Positions 1 through 6,456 are shown, counted from the stretch's first letter. The stretch: 6,698 nt of DNA from Actinomycetota bacterium (GCA_003161205.1 PMOU01000627.1:2629-9326); one strand, 5' to 3'. Notes: a model not told the origin generated them from the letters alone. Made by a program: numbers and translations.

Positions 1-584
1 CGCACATCCTCCTGGGCCACGTGGTCAACAGCTTCGACCTGTCCCCCGCGCAGCGCCAGCACCTGGAGCCCGCGGTGACCGCGTGGACGCTGTGGTCCGC
101 CGAGAAGCGGAACCTCACCGAGGCCCAGACGGCGCGGCTGGTCGAGCAGCTGCCGGTGACGTTCGGCCGGTTCGATGAGGCTTACGGCGACCCGGACAGC
201 GCCACGATCCGGGGCTACGTGTCCGACCTGGCCAGCAGCGACGCCGACGTCGCGTGGCTGTCCCGCAACGTGGGACGCCGGATGTTCGCCCTGCCGTTGC
301 CGGGGCAGCAGGACGGCGGCCCACGGCGCGACGTGGGCGACCCGGCTGACCGCCGGGCCCTGGCCGAGGCTGAGTTCGGCGGGTGCACGCCGCCGGCCGG
401 CCTGACCAGCGAGCAGTTCGTGGCGGCCGCGGCCGGCGTCATCGAGGAACTGTGGCGCCCGGACGCGAGCGAGATCTTCCAGGCCGCCAACAACCTGTCG
501 CTCGAGGGTGTCTCCCGCCACGACATCATCCACCGGCTGGCCGGCGCACCCGGCCGGACCGTGGGTGCCGCGCTGATCTCGTAG
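1..584 (+). CDS. Hypothetical protein, C-terminal part, DUF1841-like tail (5' end outside window)
   Basis: The reading frame is open from the first base to the TAG at 582-584, so the gene begins before the window; the GTG at 21 is probably internal, since codons upstream of it read as ordinary protein (HILLGH). About 193 residues are visible. The last 60 or so carry a pattern I associate with DUF1841 proteins: an AxxVIEELW helix, a DASEIFQAANNLSLEG segment, then RHDIIHRLA near the end. The central region (AWTLWSAEKRNL, WLSRNVGRR) is rich in Trp and Arg and I do not recognise it. There is no signal peptide or membrane segment in the visible part. It ends 10 bases before the hydrolase start, so the two are probably cotranscribed. 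Base composition matches a high-GC host. The function is unknown; the family match is from memory of motif shape only. Confidence 0.72.
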   Translation, partial: HILLGHVVNSFDLSPAQRQHLEPAVTAWTLWSAEKRNLTEAQTARLVEQLPVTFGRFDEAYGDPDSATIRGYVSDLASSDADVAWLSRNVGRRMFALPLPGQQDGGPRRDVGDPADRRALAEAEFGGCTPPAGLTSEQFVAAAAGVIEELWRPDASEIFQAANNLSLEGVSRHDIIHRLAGAPGRTVGAALIS

Positions 585-594
585 GGATGCACCG

Positions 595-1407
595 ATGAGC
601 TACGCGGACGTGAACGGAATCTCCCTGTACTACGAGGAGCACGGCTCAGGGCAGCCGCTGATCCTGCTGCACGGCGGCCTCGGCATGGGTGAGATGTACG
701 CGCCGATCCTGCCGCTCCTGGCCAAGGACCGCCGGGTGATCACGGTCGACCTGCAAGCGCACGGGCACACCGCGGACGCCGCCCGGCCGCTGCGCTACCC
801 GGCCCTGGCCGATGACGTGGCCGCCCTCATCGGGCATCTCGGCCTGGCGCAGGCCGACGTGCTGGGCTACTCCCTCGGCGGCGCGACCGCTTTGCGGACC
901 GCGATCCAGCACCCGGAGCTGGTGCGCCGGCTGGTGCTGGTCTCCGTGCCCGCCAAGCGCGACGGGTGGTACCCGGAGAGCCTGGCCGGGATGGACCAGA
1001 TGGGCGCGGTTTTGGCCGAGCCGATGAAGCAGTCCCCGATGTATGAGGTCTACGCCCGGGTCGCGCCGCGGGTGCAGGACTGGCCGGTGCTCCTGGACAA
1101 GACCGGAGACCTGCTCCGGCAGGACTTTGACTGGTCGGCGGACATCGCGAAGATCACCGCACCGGTCATGCTGGTCTACGGTGACGCCGACGCGATCCGG
1201 CCCGCGCACATCGTGGAGTTCTACGGCCTGCTCGGCGGCGGCCTGCGCGACGCGAACTGGGACGGCTCGGCGCGGCCGGTGGCCAGACTCGCCGTTCTGC
1301 CCAGTCACACGCACTACGACATCTTCGCCTCCCCCGATCTGGTGGCCGCGGTCCTGCCCTTCCTCGACGCGCCGTCGCTCCAGCCGCCGGCCCCGTTCGG
1401 CCCGTAA
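595..1407 (+). CDS. Alpha/beta hydrolase fold protein
   Basis: A complete 270-residue single-domain alpha/beta hydrolase, the usual length for the family. Visible landmarks in order are the oxyanion-hole HGG at residues 26-28, a DLQAHGHT segment at 52-59, and the nucleophile elbow GYSLGG at 91-96 with Ser93. A strand ending VYGDADAIRP (194-203) holds the likely acid, Asp199 or Asp197. The PSHTHYD segment (236-242) holds the likely catalytic His240. There is no signal peptide, so it is cytosolic. The ATG at 595 follows an AGGGA site (583-587) with 7 bases between, which supports the start. It lies just after the DUF1841-like gene in a likely operon. The family covers esterases, epoxide and haloalkane hydrolases, C-C hydrolases and others; nothing here fixes the substrate. 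The Pro-rich tail after residue 262 looks unstructured. Confidence 0.95.
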   Translation: MSYADVNGISLYYEEHGSGQPLILLHGGLGMGEMYAPILPLLAKDRRVITVDLQAHGHTADAARPLRYPALADDVAALIGHLGLAQADVLGYSLGGATALRTAIQHPELVRRLVLVSVPAKRDGWYPESLAGMDQMGAVLAEPMKQSPMYEVYARVAPRVQDWPVLLDKTGDLLRQDFDWSADIAKITAPVMLVYGDADAIRPAHIVEFYGLLGGGLRDANWDGSARPVARLAVLPSHTHYDIFASPDLVAAVLPFLDAPSLQPPAPFGP

Positions 1408-1424
1408 CCGGCCGGCCGGGCGCG

Positions 1425-1763
1425 TCACCACCGCCAGCCGGTCCGCGGATCGTAAGGCAACGCAGTCCACAACGGCGCAGGACCGTCGCCCGCCGGGCGC
1501 CCGTAACCCGGTGCGGCTCCGTTGTCCCCGTCATTTTTCGAGCCGAACGGTCCGGCTGCTTGCCCCTGGTCAGCTGGCCCGCCGGCGGCTGGCCTCCCCG
1601 CGGCTGGCCTGCCCGCGGCTGGGGCCCGGCGGCGTTCCCGGAGCCGCGGCAGCTCCAGGACCAGCACCAGGGCGACGACGAAGACAATGACGGCCGCGAC
1701 CGCCGTGATCACGATCTGGGTGAGGGTCATGCCTGCCGCCGCCGCGCTCGCCGCCATCACCAC
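1425..1763 (-). CDS. Small single-pass membrane protein with Pro/Ala/Gly repeat tail
   Basis: About 110-112 residues. A short Ala-rich leader is followed by one strong hydrophobic helix (TLTQIVITAVAAVIVF and onward, about 22 residues), then RLRERRR as a stop-transfer charge cluster. This predicts the N-terminus outside and a cytoplasmic tail. The tail carries a PAAGR-type repeat and is otherwise rich in Gly, Pro and Asp, so it is probably disordered; it ends in an aromatic TGWRW. Start choice is uncertain: GTG codons at 1763 and 1760 and an ATG at 1757 are adjacent; a GAGGG site at 1770-1774 sits 6 bases before the first GTG and favours it. The gene converges on the hydrolase with 17 bases between stops and lies 81 bases downstream of the helical protein gene on the same strand. 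I do not recognise the family. Confidence 0.7.
   Translation of the reverse strand: MVMAASAAAAGMTLTQIVITAVAAVIVFVVALVLVLELPRLRERRRAPAAGRPAAGRPAAGGPADQGQAAGPFGSKNDGDNGAAPGYGRPAGDGPAPLWTALPYDPRTGWRW
1586..1630 (-). repeat. 15-bp tandem repeat coding for a PAAGR pentapeptide
   Basis: Three head-to-tail 15-base units lie at 1586-1600, 1601-1615 and 1616-1630. The first two differ at one base; the third is degenerate after its first seven bases. The unit begins CGGCTGG on the plus strand and is in frame with the membrane protein, giving the (P)AAGR repeats of its tail. The unit length is a multiple of three, so copy-number change would lengthen or shorten the tail without a frameshift. Confidence 0.75.
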
Positions 1764-1769
1764 AGCTCA

Positions 1770-1774
1770 CCCTC
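1770..1774 (-). promoter_or_regulatory. Ribosome binding site of the small membrane protein
   Basis: On the minus strand this reads GAGGG, continuing as GGTGAG, 6 bases before the GTG at 1763 and 12 before the ATG at 1757. The spacing favours the GTG start. Confidence 0.5.
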
Positions 1775-1844
1775 TTCCCGCCGCCACCGGATGGCCGGCG
1801 CGCACCAGCCACACCCCTGACTACGGACCGGCGGGCGGCCCGGC

Positions 1845-2342
1845 TCAACGCCCCGGGCGAGGATAAGAAGCCGGTAATAACTCCCGGCCGGTGACCATGG
1901 CCGCCCCAGCGTGGGAGCCGAGCGGCTGCGGCGATGGCTCGATCGTGGCGGACAGGTCCCTCAGCTGGCGGGCCGCTCGCTGCCTGGCCTGCTGCGCCTG
2001 CACCGTCGCCTGCTCATACGCCTGCCGGTAGACCAGCGCCCAGTGCTGCTCGCTCGCGGCCGTGACGTCGGGCGCAGGCCCGGCGGACAGCGGCGGAGGC
2101 CGCCCGTCCGTGCCGATCTTGACGCCGTACCTCGACGCGACGTGGGCCTTCTCCTCGAGCACGTTCTCGAACGTGGCCAGCTCGGCGGCGAGACCGTCGA
2201 TGATGCTGGCCGCCTCGGGCACAGCGCCGTCAAGCGCCGTCGCGAGCGCCCGCAGGCCGTCGATATTGCCGCCCGCCCGGTCCTCGGCGAATGCGGCCGC
2301 CGTCCGCAGCAGATCGGACTGCTTATCTGGCGTCCCAGTCAT
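1845..2342 (-). CDS. Helical hypothetical protein, possibly a type VII-like substrate or structural protein
   Basis: A 165-residue protein starting at the ATG at 2342. A GGGGA ribosome site at 2349-2353 lies 6 bases away, which I prefer over the TTG at 2393 that lies inside an inverted repeat. Residues 1-70 are Ala-rich amphipathic helices (LLRTAAAFAEDRAG, LAAELATFENVLEEKAHVA). A short turn RYGVKIGTDG and a Pro-rich linker (83-92) follow. A second helical block at 97-132 is rich in Gln, Ala and Arg (YRQAYEQATVQAQQARQRAA) and looks like a coiled coil. There is no signal peptide, membrane segment or clear catalytic motif. The two-helical-block shape with no Cys is reminiscent of WXG100-like proteins, but the WxG signature is absent, so this is only a guess. 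It lies upstream of the small membrane protein in a likely two-gene unit. I do not recognise the family. Confidence 0.68.
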   Translation of the reverse strand: MTGTPDKQSDLLRTAAAFAEDRAGGNIDGLRALATALDGAVPEAASIIDGLAAELATFENVLEEKAHVASRYGVKIGTDGRPPPLSAGPAPDVTAASEQHWALVYRQAYEQATVQAQQARQRAARQLRDLSATIEPSPQPLGSHAGAAMVTGRELLPASYPRPGR

Positions 2343-2348
2343 GACCCG

Positions 2349-2353
2349 TCCCC
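2349..2353 (-). promoter_or_regulatory. Ribosome binding site deciding the start of the helical protein
   Basis: On the minus strand GGGGA lies 6 bases before the ATG at 2342. No comparable site precedes the upstream TTG at 2393, so the 165-residue product is preferred to the 182-residue one. Confidence 0.55.
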
Positions 2354-2381
2354 AAGGCGCCCCAGGGCAGTGCTGATACCG

Positions 2382-2410
2382 CCTCCCTACCAAGGACTAC
2401 GGTAGTGAGG
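2382..2410. repeat. Imperfect inverted repeat, 10-base arms, between the GH cluster and the helical protein gene
   Basis: The left arm CCTCCCTACC (2382-2391) and right arm GGTAGTGAGG (2401-2410) pair at 9 of 10 positions around a 9-base spacer. The repeat lies 65 bases beyond the stop of the lipoprotein glycosidase and 40 bases before the ATG of the helical protein gene. It could be a stem-loop ending the polysaccharide operon; there is no U-tract, which is common in actinobacteria. It could instead be an operator for the downstream gene. A perfect smaller palindrome, ACTAC-G-GTAGT, overlaps it at 2396-2406. The other bases of the 132-base gap show no clear sigma-factor promoter to my eye. 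Confidence 0.5.
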
Positions 2411-2474
2411 CCCCGGCGGTTCACTGTCGGCCGGTCGCGCCGCTGAGACTTCAGAGCATGACGTGCCCCGGAAG

Positions 2475-3617
2475 TCAGACGTGGCTGCCAGCGAGCCGGG
2501 CAAAGCAGGATTCGACTTGCTGCTGCGCTGGCCTGCCGAGGAAAGTGATCTTGTCAGATTGGAACGGCGCCGGATCGGCGGGATCAGCATCGAAATTAAC
2601 ATCCCACCAATACAGTCCGCCGATATGCTCTTTCTGGACAGCCTTGCAGGCGGCGTCATACCAATTGGCCTGCACGCTAGGCATGGCCGGCAACTGCTGA
2701 ACTCCCAGCCATTCACCGGGATCGGAATAAGCTCCGGCGACAGCTATTATGCCGACCTCGCTGAGGATTGTCTTCTTGCGCACAGCCAGCGAGTGCGCAT
2801 CCAGCCATAGCTCCCATGCTTTGGTAACCCGGCCCACCGTGGCGCTGTCGGGAAGCTTGAAGCGCGGATAGGCGTCGACATCGAAACCGGGAAGCGGCAG
2901 GCCGGTGTCATCCCGCTCGTACTGAACATAATTTTCATCATACGAGAGTTGGCCGCGGAATACGGACCTGATACTCCTGATCAGCTTGGGCCAATGCGAA
3001 TCGCCCTCCAGGGATACCAATTCGGTGCCAATCACGAAGGTTGCCGCATGGCCTTGGGCAGCAGCAGCGTAGGGTTTCAGCAGCCGCTGATAACTCTGGA
3101 ACCAGGCCGCCCTGCTCGTGGGCTCGATTGATCCTCGCCAGGCGATAGGATTCTGGGCGACCAAGACGTCTTCATTAAGGATCGGCCGCAGCGTTACCCG
3201 GACATCGCTCTTTGCGGCTTGAGCCAGGAAGAGCGCTACATGCGCTGGAGGAGGAGTGGAGATGCTCGCATAGAGTTTATTCGAGGTGATACCATAGGTG
3301 TAAAAAGGAAATGACAGGGTAATCGAATTAGCATTAAGACTAATCGCATAGTTGATAATCCGGCGCGCCTTGGCACTTATAACGGCAGCAGAGTCCTGCT
3401 GATTGGCCACCCAATAGACATTGATACCGAGCTGCAGCATACCTGGATGCCATATGTTCTTCACTTTCAGGGCTGCGGCCATCGTAATCGACAGCGTACG
3501 GTCCGGCGGCCCGGCTCGTTCCGCGGACTGGGGAGGAGACGCGCAAGCCGCAATGAGGGCGAGTATCGGTATCAATTCGGCGATGATCCATTTAGTATGT
3601 CGGCGCATGAAAGCCAT
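2475..3617 (-). CDS. GH113-like glycosidase, lipoprotein
   Basis: A 380-residue exported TIM-barrel glycosidase. Residues 1-25 are a lipoprotein signal: basic RRHTK, a hydrophobic core, and the lipobox IAAC with Cys25, so it is probably anchored to the outer face of the cell membrane. The barrel runs from about residue 63 to 345. It shows GINVYW (64-69), SFPFYT (102-107), VTLRPILNED (141-150) and WRGSIEP (160-166). GTEL (197-200) carries the probable acid/base Glu199, and SYDENY (225-230) follows. DVDAYPRF (246-253) comes next, then LSEVG (285-289) with the probable nucleophile Glu287, and GGLYWWDVNFD (333-343). These match the layout of GH113 beta-mannanases, but the substrate is not proven. 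It is the last gene of the set and a paralogue of the gene before it, 36 bases upstream. The ATG at 3608 (residue 4) is an alternative start, having a GGATGG-like site; neither start has a strong ribosome site. Confidence 0.87.
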   Translation of the reverse strand: MAFMRRHTKWIIAELIPILALIAACASPPQSAERAGPPDRTLSITMAAALKVKNIWHPGMLQLGINVYWVANQQDSAAVISAKARRIINYAISLNANSITLSFPFYTYGITSNKLYASISTPPPAHVALFLAQAAKSDVRVTLRPILNEDVLVAQNPIAWRGSIEPTSRAAWFQSYQRLLKPYAAAAQGHAATFVIGTELVSLEGDSHWPKLIRSIRSVFRGQLSYDENYVQYERDDTGLPLPGFDVDAYPRFKLPDSATVGRVTKAWELWLDAHSLAVRKKTILSEVGIIAVAGAYSDPGEWLGVQQLPAMPSVQANWYDAACKAVQKEHIGGLYWWDVNFDADPADPAPFQSDKITFLGRPAQQQVESCFARLAGSHV

Positions 3618-3653
3618 CCGGGCGAGTGTCGAGGAACGAGAGGAGTAGATGAG

Positions 3654-4832
3654 CTACCGGACTTTGTAACTTGTGGAGAAGCATGCGCGGAGGGCAAGCT
3701 CACTTTGCGGGCGCCCGGCGAAGGTGAACGGCGAAGCCGCTGTCGGCGGAGTCGGCTTATCCGGATTCGAGTTGAAGTCCAGCGCCCACACATACAGTCC
3801 GGCCATGTCACGTTCCCGTGCGACTGCGCATGCCGCCCGGTACCAGTTGGCTTGGATCCACGGATCGGACCTGTGCCGGGCATCGAATTTACCGGGCGCC
3901 GCGTAGGCATCGTCCTGTGCGACGATCCCTACTTCGCTCAAGAGAATACGAGGCAGCTTGCCGGTCGACTTCCGGTCCAGCCAGCGGTTCCATCCCGCGA
4001 CCAGTCCGGCTATCGAAGCCGAATCCGGCGCATCGACAGGAAAGTAAGAATCTACGCCAAGGTAGTGAACCGGTATATTCACCGGCCGGGATAGATAGTC
4101 AGGCCATGCCGCGTCATAAGATATTTCACCCTTGAATTGCCGTCCGAGCGATGCGATAAGGCCATCCCAGCGATGATCTCCTTCCATCGAGTCCAGTTCG
4201 GTGCCCACCACCAGCGACGCGGCACCGTATTTCTGCGAGATCCGCGCGTAGGGCATGAGGAGCCGCTGGTAACTAGCGAACCAGACATCACGGTCGGCTG
4301 GTTTAATAATCCCGCGCCAGCCTTTCGGCGGCCCTAGTGTCGCTTCGTCGAGTATCGGACGAACGGTGACGCGGAGATATGCTCGGCGTGCTTCTCGTAT
4401 GAGTATTCCGACGCGCGCAGGACTCGGCGTTCCCGCTCCGGCGCTTACGGTGCTGCCATCGATGCTGGGTGTATAAAAGGGAAACGAGATACAGATAGAG
4501 TTAGCGTCGAGTTCGACAATATAGTCGACTATGCGCTGCGCCTTAGTCCAGATGGTACTGAGCAGGTCGCCGGGATTATCCGGCCAGTATGCCTGGACGC
4601 CCCACTGGGGAATTCCAGGTTTCCATGGGTGCTTTACGACAGACACGGTATAAGCAGATGATTTCCGGCGGCTATGATGCAGGTAATTTACCGTCCTTGT
4701 CGACCGTGTAGCCGTAGTAGTCCGCAGCGCAGCGATCAGGTTACTAAACTTCAGCGGCTCGCTGCCCGCGCTAAGAGCCAGGCCTATGACCAGGCACAGG
4801 ACAACCATCGGAGTTATCGCAAGTCGTTTCAT
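3654..4832 (-). CDS. GH113-like glycosidase, Sec-exported
   Basis: A 392-residue protein with an N-terminal Sec signal (MKRL, then hydrophobic residues 7-22) and no lipobox, so it is secreted or held by an uncleaved anchor. A linker rich in Thr, Ser and Arg (about 36-60) precedes the barrel. Barrel landmarks are QWGVQAYW (76-83), SFPFYT (116-121), VTVRPILDEA (155-164), WRGIIKP (172-178), GTEL (210-213) with probable acid/base Glu212, YLGVDSYFP (257-265), LLSEVG (297-302) with probable nucleophile Glu300, and GLYVWALDFN (345-354). Both catalytic Glu are kept, so it should be active. In the SYDAAW segment (238-243) the Asn-Trp I expect in GH113 is Ala-Trp, suggesting altered specificity. By eye the stretch from WRG to SYD shares about 38 of 69 positions with the lipoprotein paralogue. 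The start lies 24 bases after the glycosyltransferase stop, with only a weak AGGCG about 16 bases upstream; reinitiation after the upstream gene is plausible. Confidence 0.86.
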   Translation of the reverse strand: MKRLAITPMVVLCLVIGLALSAGSEPLKFSNLIAALRTTTATRSTRTVNYLHHSRRKSSAYTVSVVKHPWKPGIPQWGVQAYWPDNPGDLLSTIWTKAQRIVDYIVELDANSICISFPFYTPSIDGSTVSAGAGTPSPARVGILIREARRAYLRVTVRPILDEATLGPPKGWRGIIKPADRDVWFASYQRLLMPYARISQKYGAASLVVGTELDSMEGDHRWDGLIASLGRQFKGEISYDAAWPDYLSRPVNIPVHYLGVDSYFPVDAPDSASIAGLVAGWNRWLDRKSTGKLPRILLSEVGIVAQDDAYAAPGKFDARHRSDPWIQANWYRAACAVARERDMAGLYVWALDFNSNPDKPTPPTAASPFTFAGRPQSELALRACFSTSYKVR

Positions 4833-4856
4833 CGGCTGTGATACGTTTCGCCTGAA

Positions 4857-6323
4857 TTATGCCGGCTTGGCGATGACGACGAACTTGCGCTGACGCCGGG
4901 ACAAGAATTTCAGAAATCCGCCAAGGCCGCCGGCGCCTTCCATGAGGGCGAAGACTGGTATCAGGGCTAGAACCGCAACCGGTTCCCACCATTTGCGGCG
5001 ACCAGTCGCGGAAGACAGCGCATTAAGGCGCAGGCCTTCCCAGTATGTCCAGATGACGTAGCCGAAGTTAAGGGCCCATAGGATAATCACGGACTCCGTA
5101 ACCGGTGACGTATTCATGTTGCCGGTAAACCAGGCAATCAGCAAGATGGTCCCGATGTGCTGAAGGGGGCCCAGTATCCAGGTCGCAACGAAGAGGGAGA
5201 GAAAGGCCCGGTAGCGCAATGGGATCGTCCGATTGAAGCACAGGGCAACGAGACCCCAGGCCCAGCGTTCACGTTGTTTGATGAAGTCACGCACGGAGGC
5301 CGGGGGGGCACCGTAGCAGCGACCGTTAAACCAGTCACTCCGGCCTGGGTATAGCTGACAGAATGTCAGCGCTAGCTGGGCGTCCTCGACAATCGCCTGG
5401 GGGCCGAAGTCCCATCCGATGGTGGCCTCAATGGAGGCACGCATGAGCAGCAGCTCTCCGTGCACGCCGGCCATCGGGTTGCCCATGCCGGTAAGCGCGC
5501 GGAAGCGAGCGATGTCGTCAGCCGGACGCGCCGCGTCGGCAAGCCAGGTAAGCCGGTTTACCGCATTTTCTCGCGGATAGGTCAGGATTCCCTGAGCCAT
5601 GTGCTTGCCGGCCGCGCCCTGGCGGCGCTGTCGGTTGATGAACTGCGCGATAGCTTCCGCGGTATCCGGGCCCACTCCGGTGTCGTCGTCCATGTGCAAG
5701 ACCCAGATAAAGCCGAACGCCTCCCTCTCAGCGATCCGCAACTCATGGGAATAATGATTAGCCCGCGCTTTGAACCTGGTGCCGTTCGGCGTCTGATAGG
5801 TGGCCGGAACCGTCACCACACGTACGTCGGGGAGCCTGCGGGCGAGCAAATCAATCTGCCGTTGGGCTTCGCACCCTTCTTCGGTGATCACGTCTATCCG
5901 CAGGTGCGGAAAATACAGGGGCAGGTGCTCGACGTAGGACCGGACAGAGCGCTCAAGCGCCGGGTAGGTATCAAGCCTTCCGATGGTAGGTACGACCACT
6001 ATCAGACAATCATCGTAAGCGGGAACGGCTGGCACCATTTCTGCGCGCCTGCGGAAGCGGCGACGAATCAGCAGGGTACCCTGCAGGCCCACCATAGAGC
6101 CCACCGCGGGCAATGACCACACAATGGTCAATGCCCAGCCCAGCGGCGACGGATTTGGCTGGAATGCCCACATGGCGAAAACCAGAACGACGGCGAAGGA
6201 GACAATGAAAGGAAAAATTCCAGGCCGCCACGCCTGATGGCGGTACCGGAGTCGCTCGGCGCACCGGGTCGAAGCAACGGGCTGACGCAATGATGTGACG
6301 ATCGCCTCAGGGTTGGCAAGCAC
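4857..6323 (-). CDS. Egghead-like family 2 glycosyltransferase, probable beta-mannosyltransferase or synthase
   Basis: A 488-residue integral membrane GT2. Two membrane helices (about 35-54 and 62-85) precede a cytosolic GT-A domain (about 104-360). It shows LHMDDDTG (209-216) with the nucleotide-sugar and metal binding Asp212-214, GIHGE-like AGVHGELLLM (285-294), VEDAQLAL (312-319) with the probable base at Glu313/Asp314, and the processive-type QxxRW motif as QRERW (350-354). About four helices follow (roughly 372-400, 410-428, 447-463). The stretch GILTYPRENAVNRLTWLADA (245-264), with FKARA at 184-188, strongly recalls Drosophila Egghead, which transfers mannose from GDP-mannose in beta-1,4 linkage to glucosylceramide. 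That match is from memory. It probably makes a beta-mannosyl glycolipid or polymer at the membrane. The GTG start at 6323 has an AGGAGA site 7 bases upstream. It is first in the set with two exported GH113-like enzymes. Donor, acceptor and processivity are not shown by sequence. Confidence 0.93.
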   Translation of the reverse strand: MLANPEAIVTSLRQPVASTRCAERLRYRHQAWRPGIFPFIVSFAVVLVFAMWAFQPNPSPLGWALTIVWSLPAVGSMVGLQGTLLIRRRFRRRAEMVPAVPAYDDCLIVVVPTIGRLDTYPALERSVRSYVEHLPLYFPHLRIDVITEEGCEAQRQIDLLARRLPDVRVVTVPATYQTPNGTRFKARANHYSHELRIAEREAFGFIWVLHMDDDTGVGPDTAEAIAQFINRQRRQGAAGKHMAQGILTYPRENAVNRLTWLADAARPADDIARFRALTGMGNPMAGVHGELLLMRASIEATIGWDFGPQAIVEDAQLALTFCQLYPGRSDWFNGRCYGAPPASVRDFIKQRERWAWGLVALCFNRTIPLRYRAFLSLFVATWILGPLQHIGTILLIAWFTGNMNTSPVTESVIILWALNFGYVIWTYWEGLRLNALSSATGRRKWWEPVAVLALIPVFALMEGAGGLGGFLKFLSRRQRKFVVIAKPA

Positions 6324-6330
6324 GGTCGAT

Positions 6331-6336
6331 TCTCCT
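6331..6336 (-). promoter_or_regulatory. Strong ribosome binding site of the glycosyltransferase
   Basis: The minus strand reads AGGAGA, separated by 7 bases from the GTG at 6323. It is the best Shine-Dalgarno match in the window and fixes this start. Confidence 0.8.
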
Positions 6337-6400
6337 GATGTTCTTGCTCACTACTAGCGCAGAGTCATATGGAAGACGCGCAAACACGGGGAAAGTCACG

Positions 6401-6420
6401 AAAAGGCCGAATCCATCGGC
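6401..6420 (-). terminator. Small hairpin followed by T4, possible attenuator in the leader
   Basis: On the minus strand GCCGA (6420-6416), a 5-base loop and TCGGC (6410-6406) form a perfect 5-bp stem, followed by C and TTTT (6404-6401). This has the form of a short intrinsic terminator 78 bases before the glycosyltransferase GTG. A GGCC at 6426-6423 could pair instead with the GGCC at 6408-6405, giving a competing fold. The stem is short, so it may be chance. Confidence 0.3.
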
Positions 6421-6424
6421 AAGG

Positions 6425-6433
6425 CCCCCCCCC
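6425..6433. repeat. C9/G9 homopolymer tract in the glycosyltransferase leader
   Basis: Nine consecutive C on the plus strand (G9 in the operon's sense strand), about 100 bases before the glycosyltransferase start and directly before the small hairpin. Such tracts can change length by slippage; here it would alter leader folding or spacing, not a reading frame. Sequencing error in length is also possible. Confidence 0.85.
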
Positions 6434-6456
6434 GGGCTAACGTTGGTCAGCATGCC

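Noticed and set aside
1400..1421. GC-rich inverted sequence (GCCCG and CGGGC arms, with GGCCGGCC inside) between the convergent genes
   Set aside because: Only a 5-bp stem with a 12-base loop and no T-run; such sequences are common at this GC content, so I do not call a terminator.
646..1470. Long minus-strand open frame opposite the hydrolase
   Set aside because: It is antisense to a clear alpha/beta hydrolase, has a His/Arg/Gln-rich composition typical of mirrored GC-rich codons, and shows no family motif.
1043..1690. Plus-strand open frame overlapping the hydrolase end and the membrane protein
   Set aside because: Arg/Ser/Pro-rich frame-shifted shadow of the hydrolase with no plausible start site or fold.
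1911..2405. Plus-strand open frame opposite the helical protein gene
   Set aside because: Extremely Arg-rich and without motifs; the minus-strand frame has a ribosome site, GC-biased third positions and a sensible helical pattern.
3447..4094. Plus-strand open frame across the junction of the two glycosidases
   Set aside because: Antisense to two genes with conserved catalytic motifs; its composition is rich in Arg and Cys without pattern.
5460..6116. Plus-strand open frame opposite the glycosyltransferase
   Set aside because: Antisense to the conserved GT-A core, with no recognisable domain.
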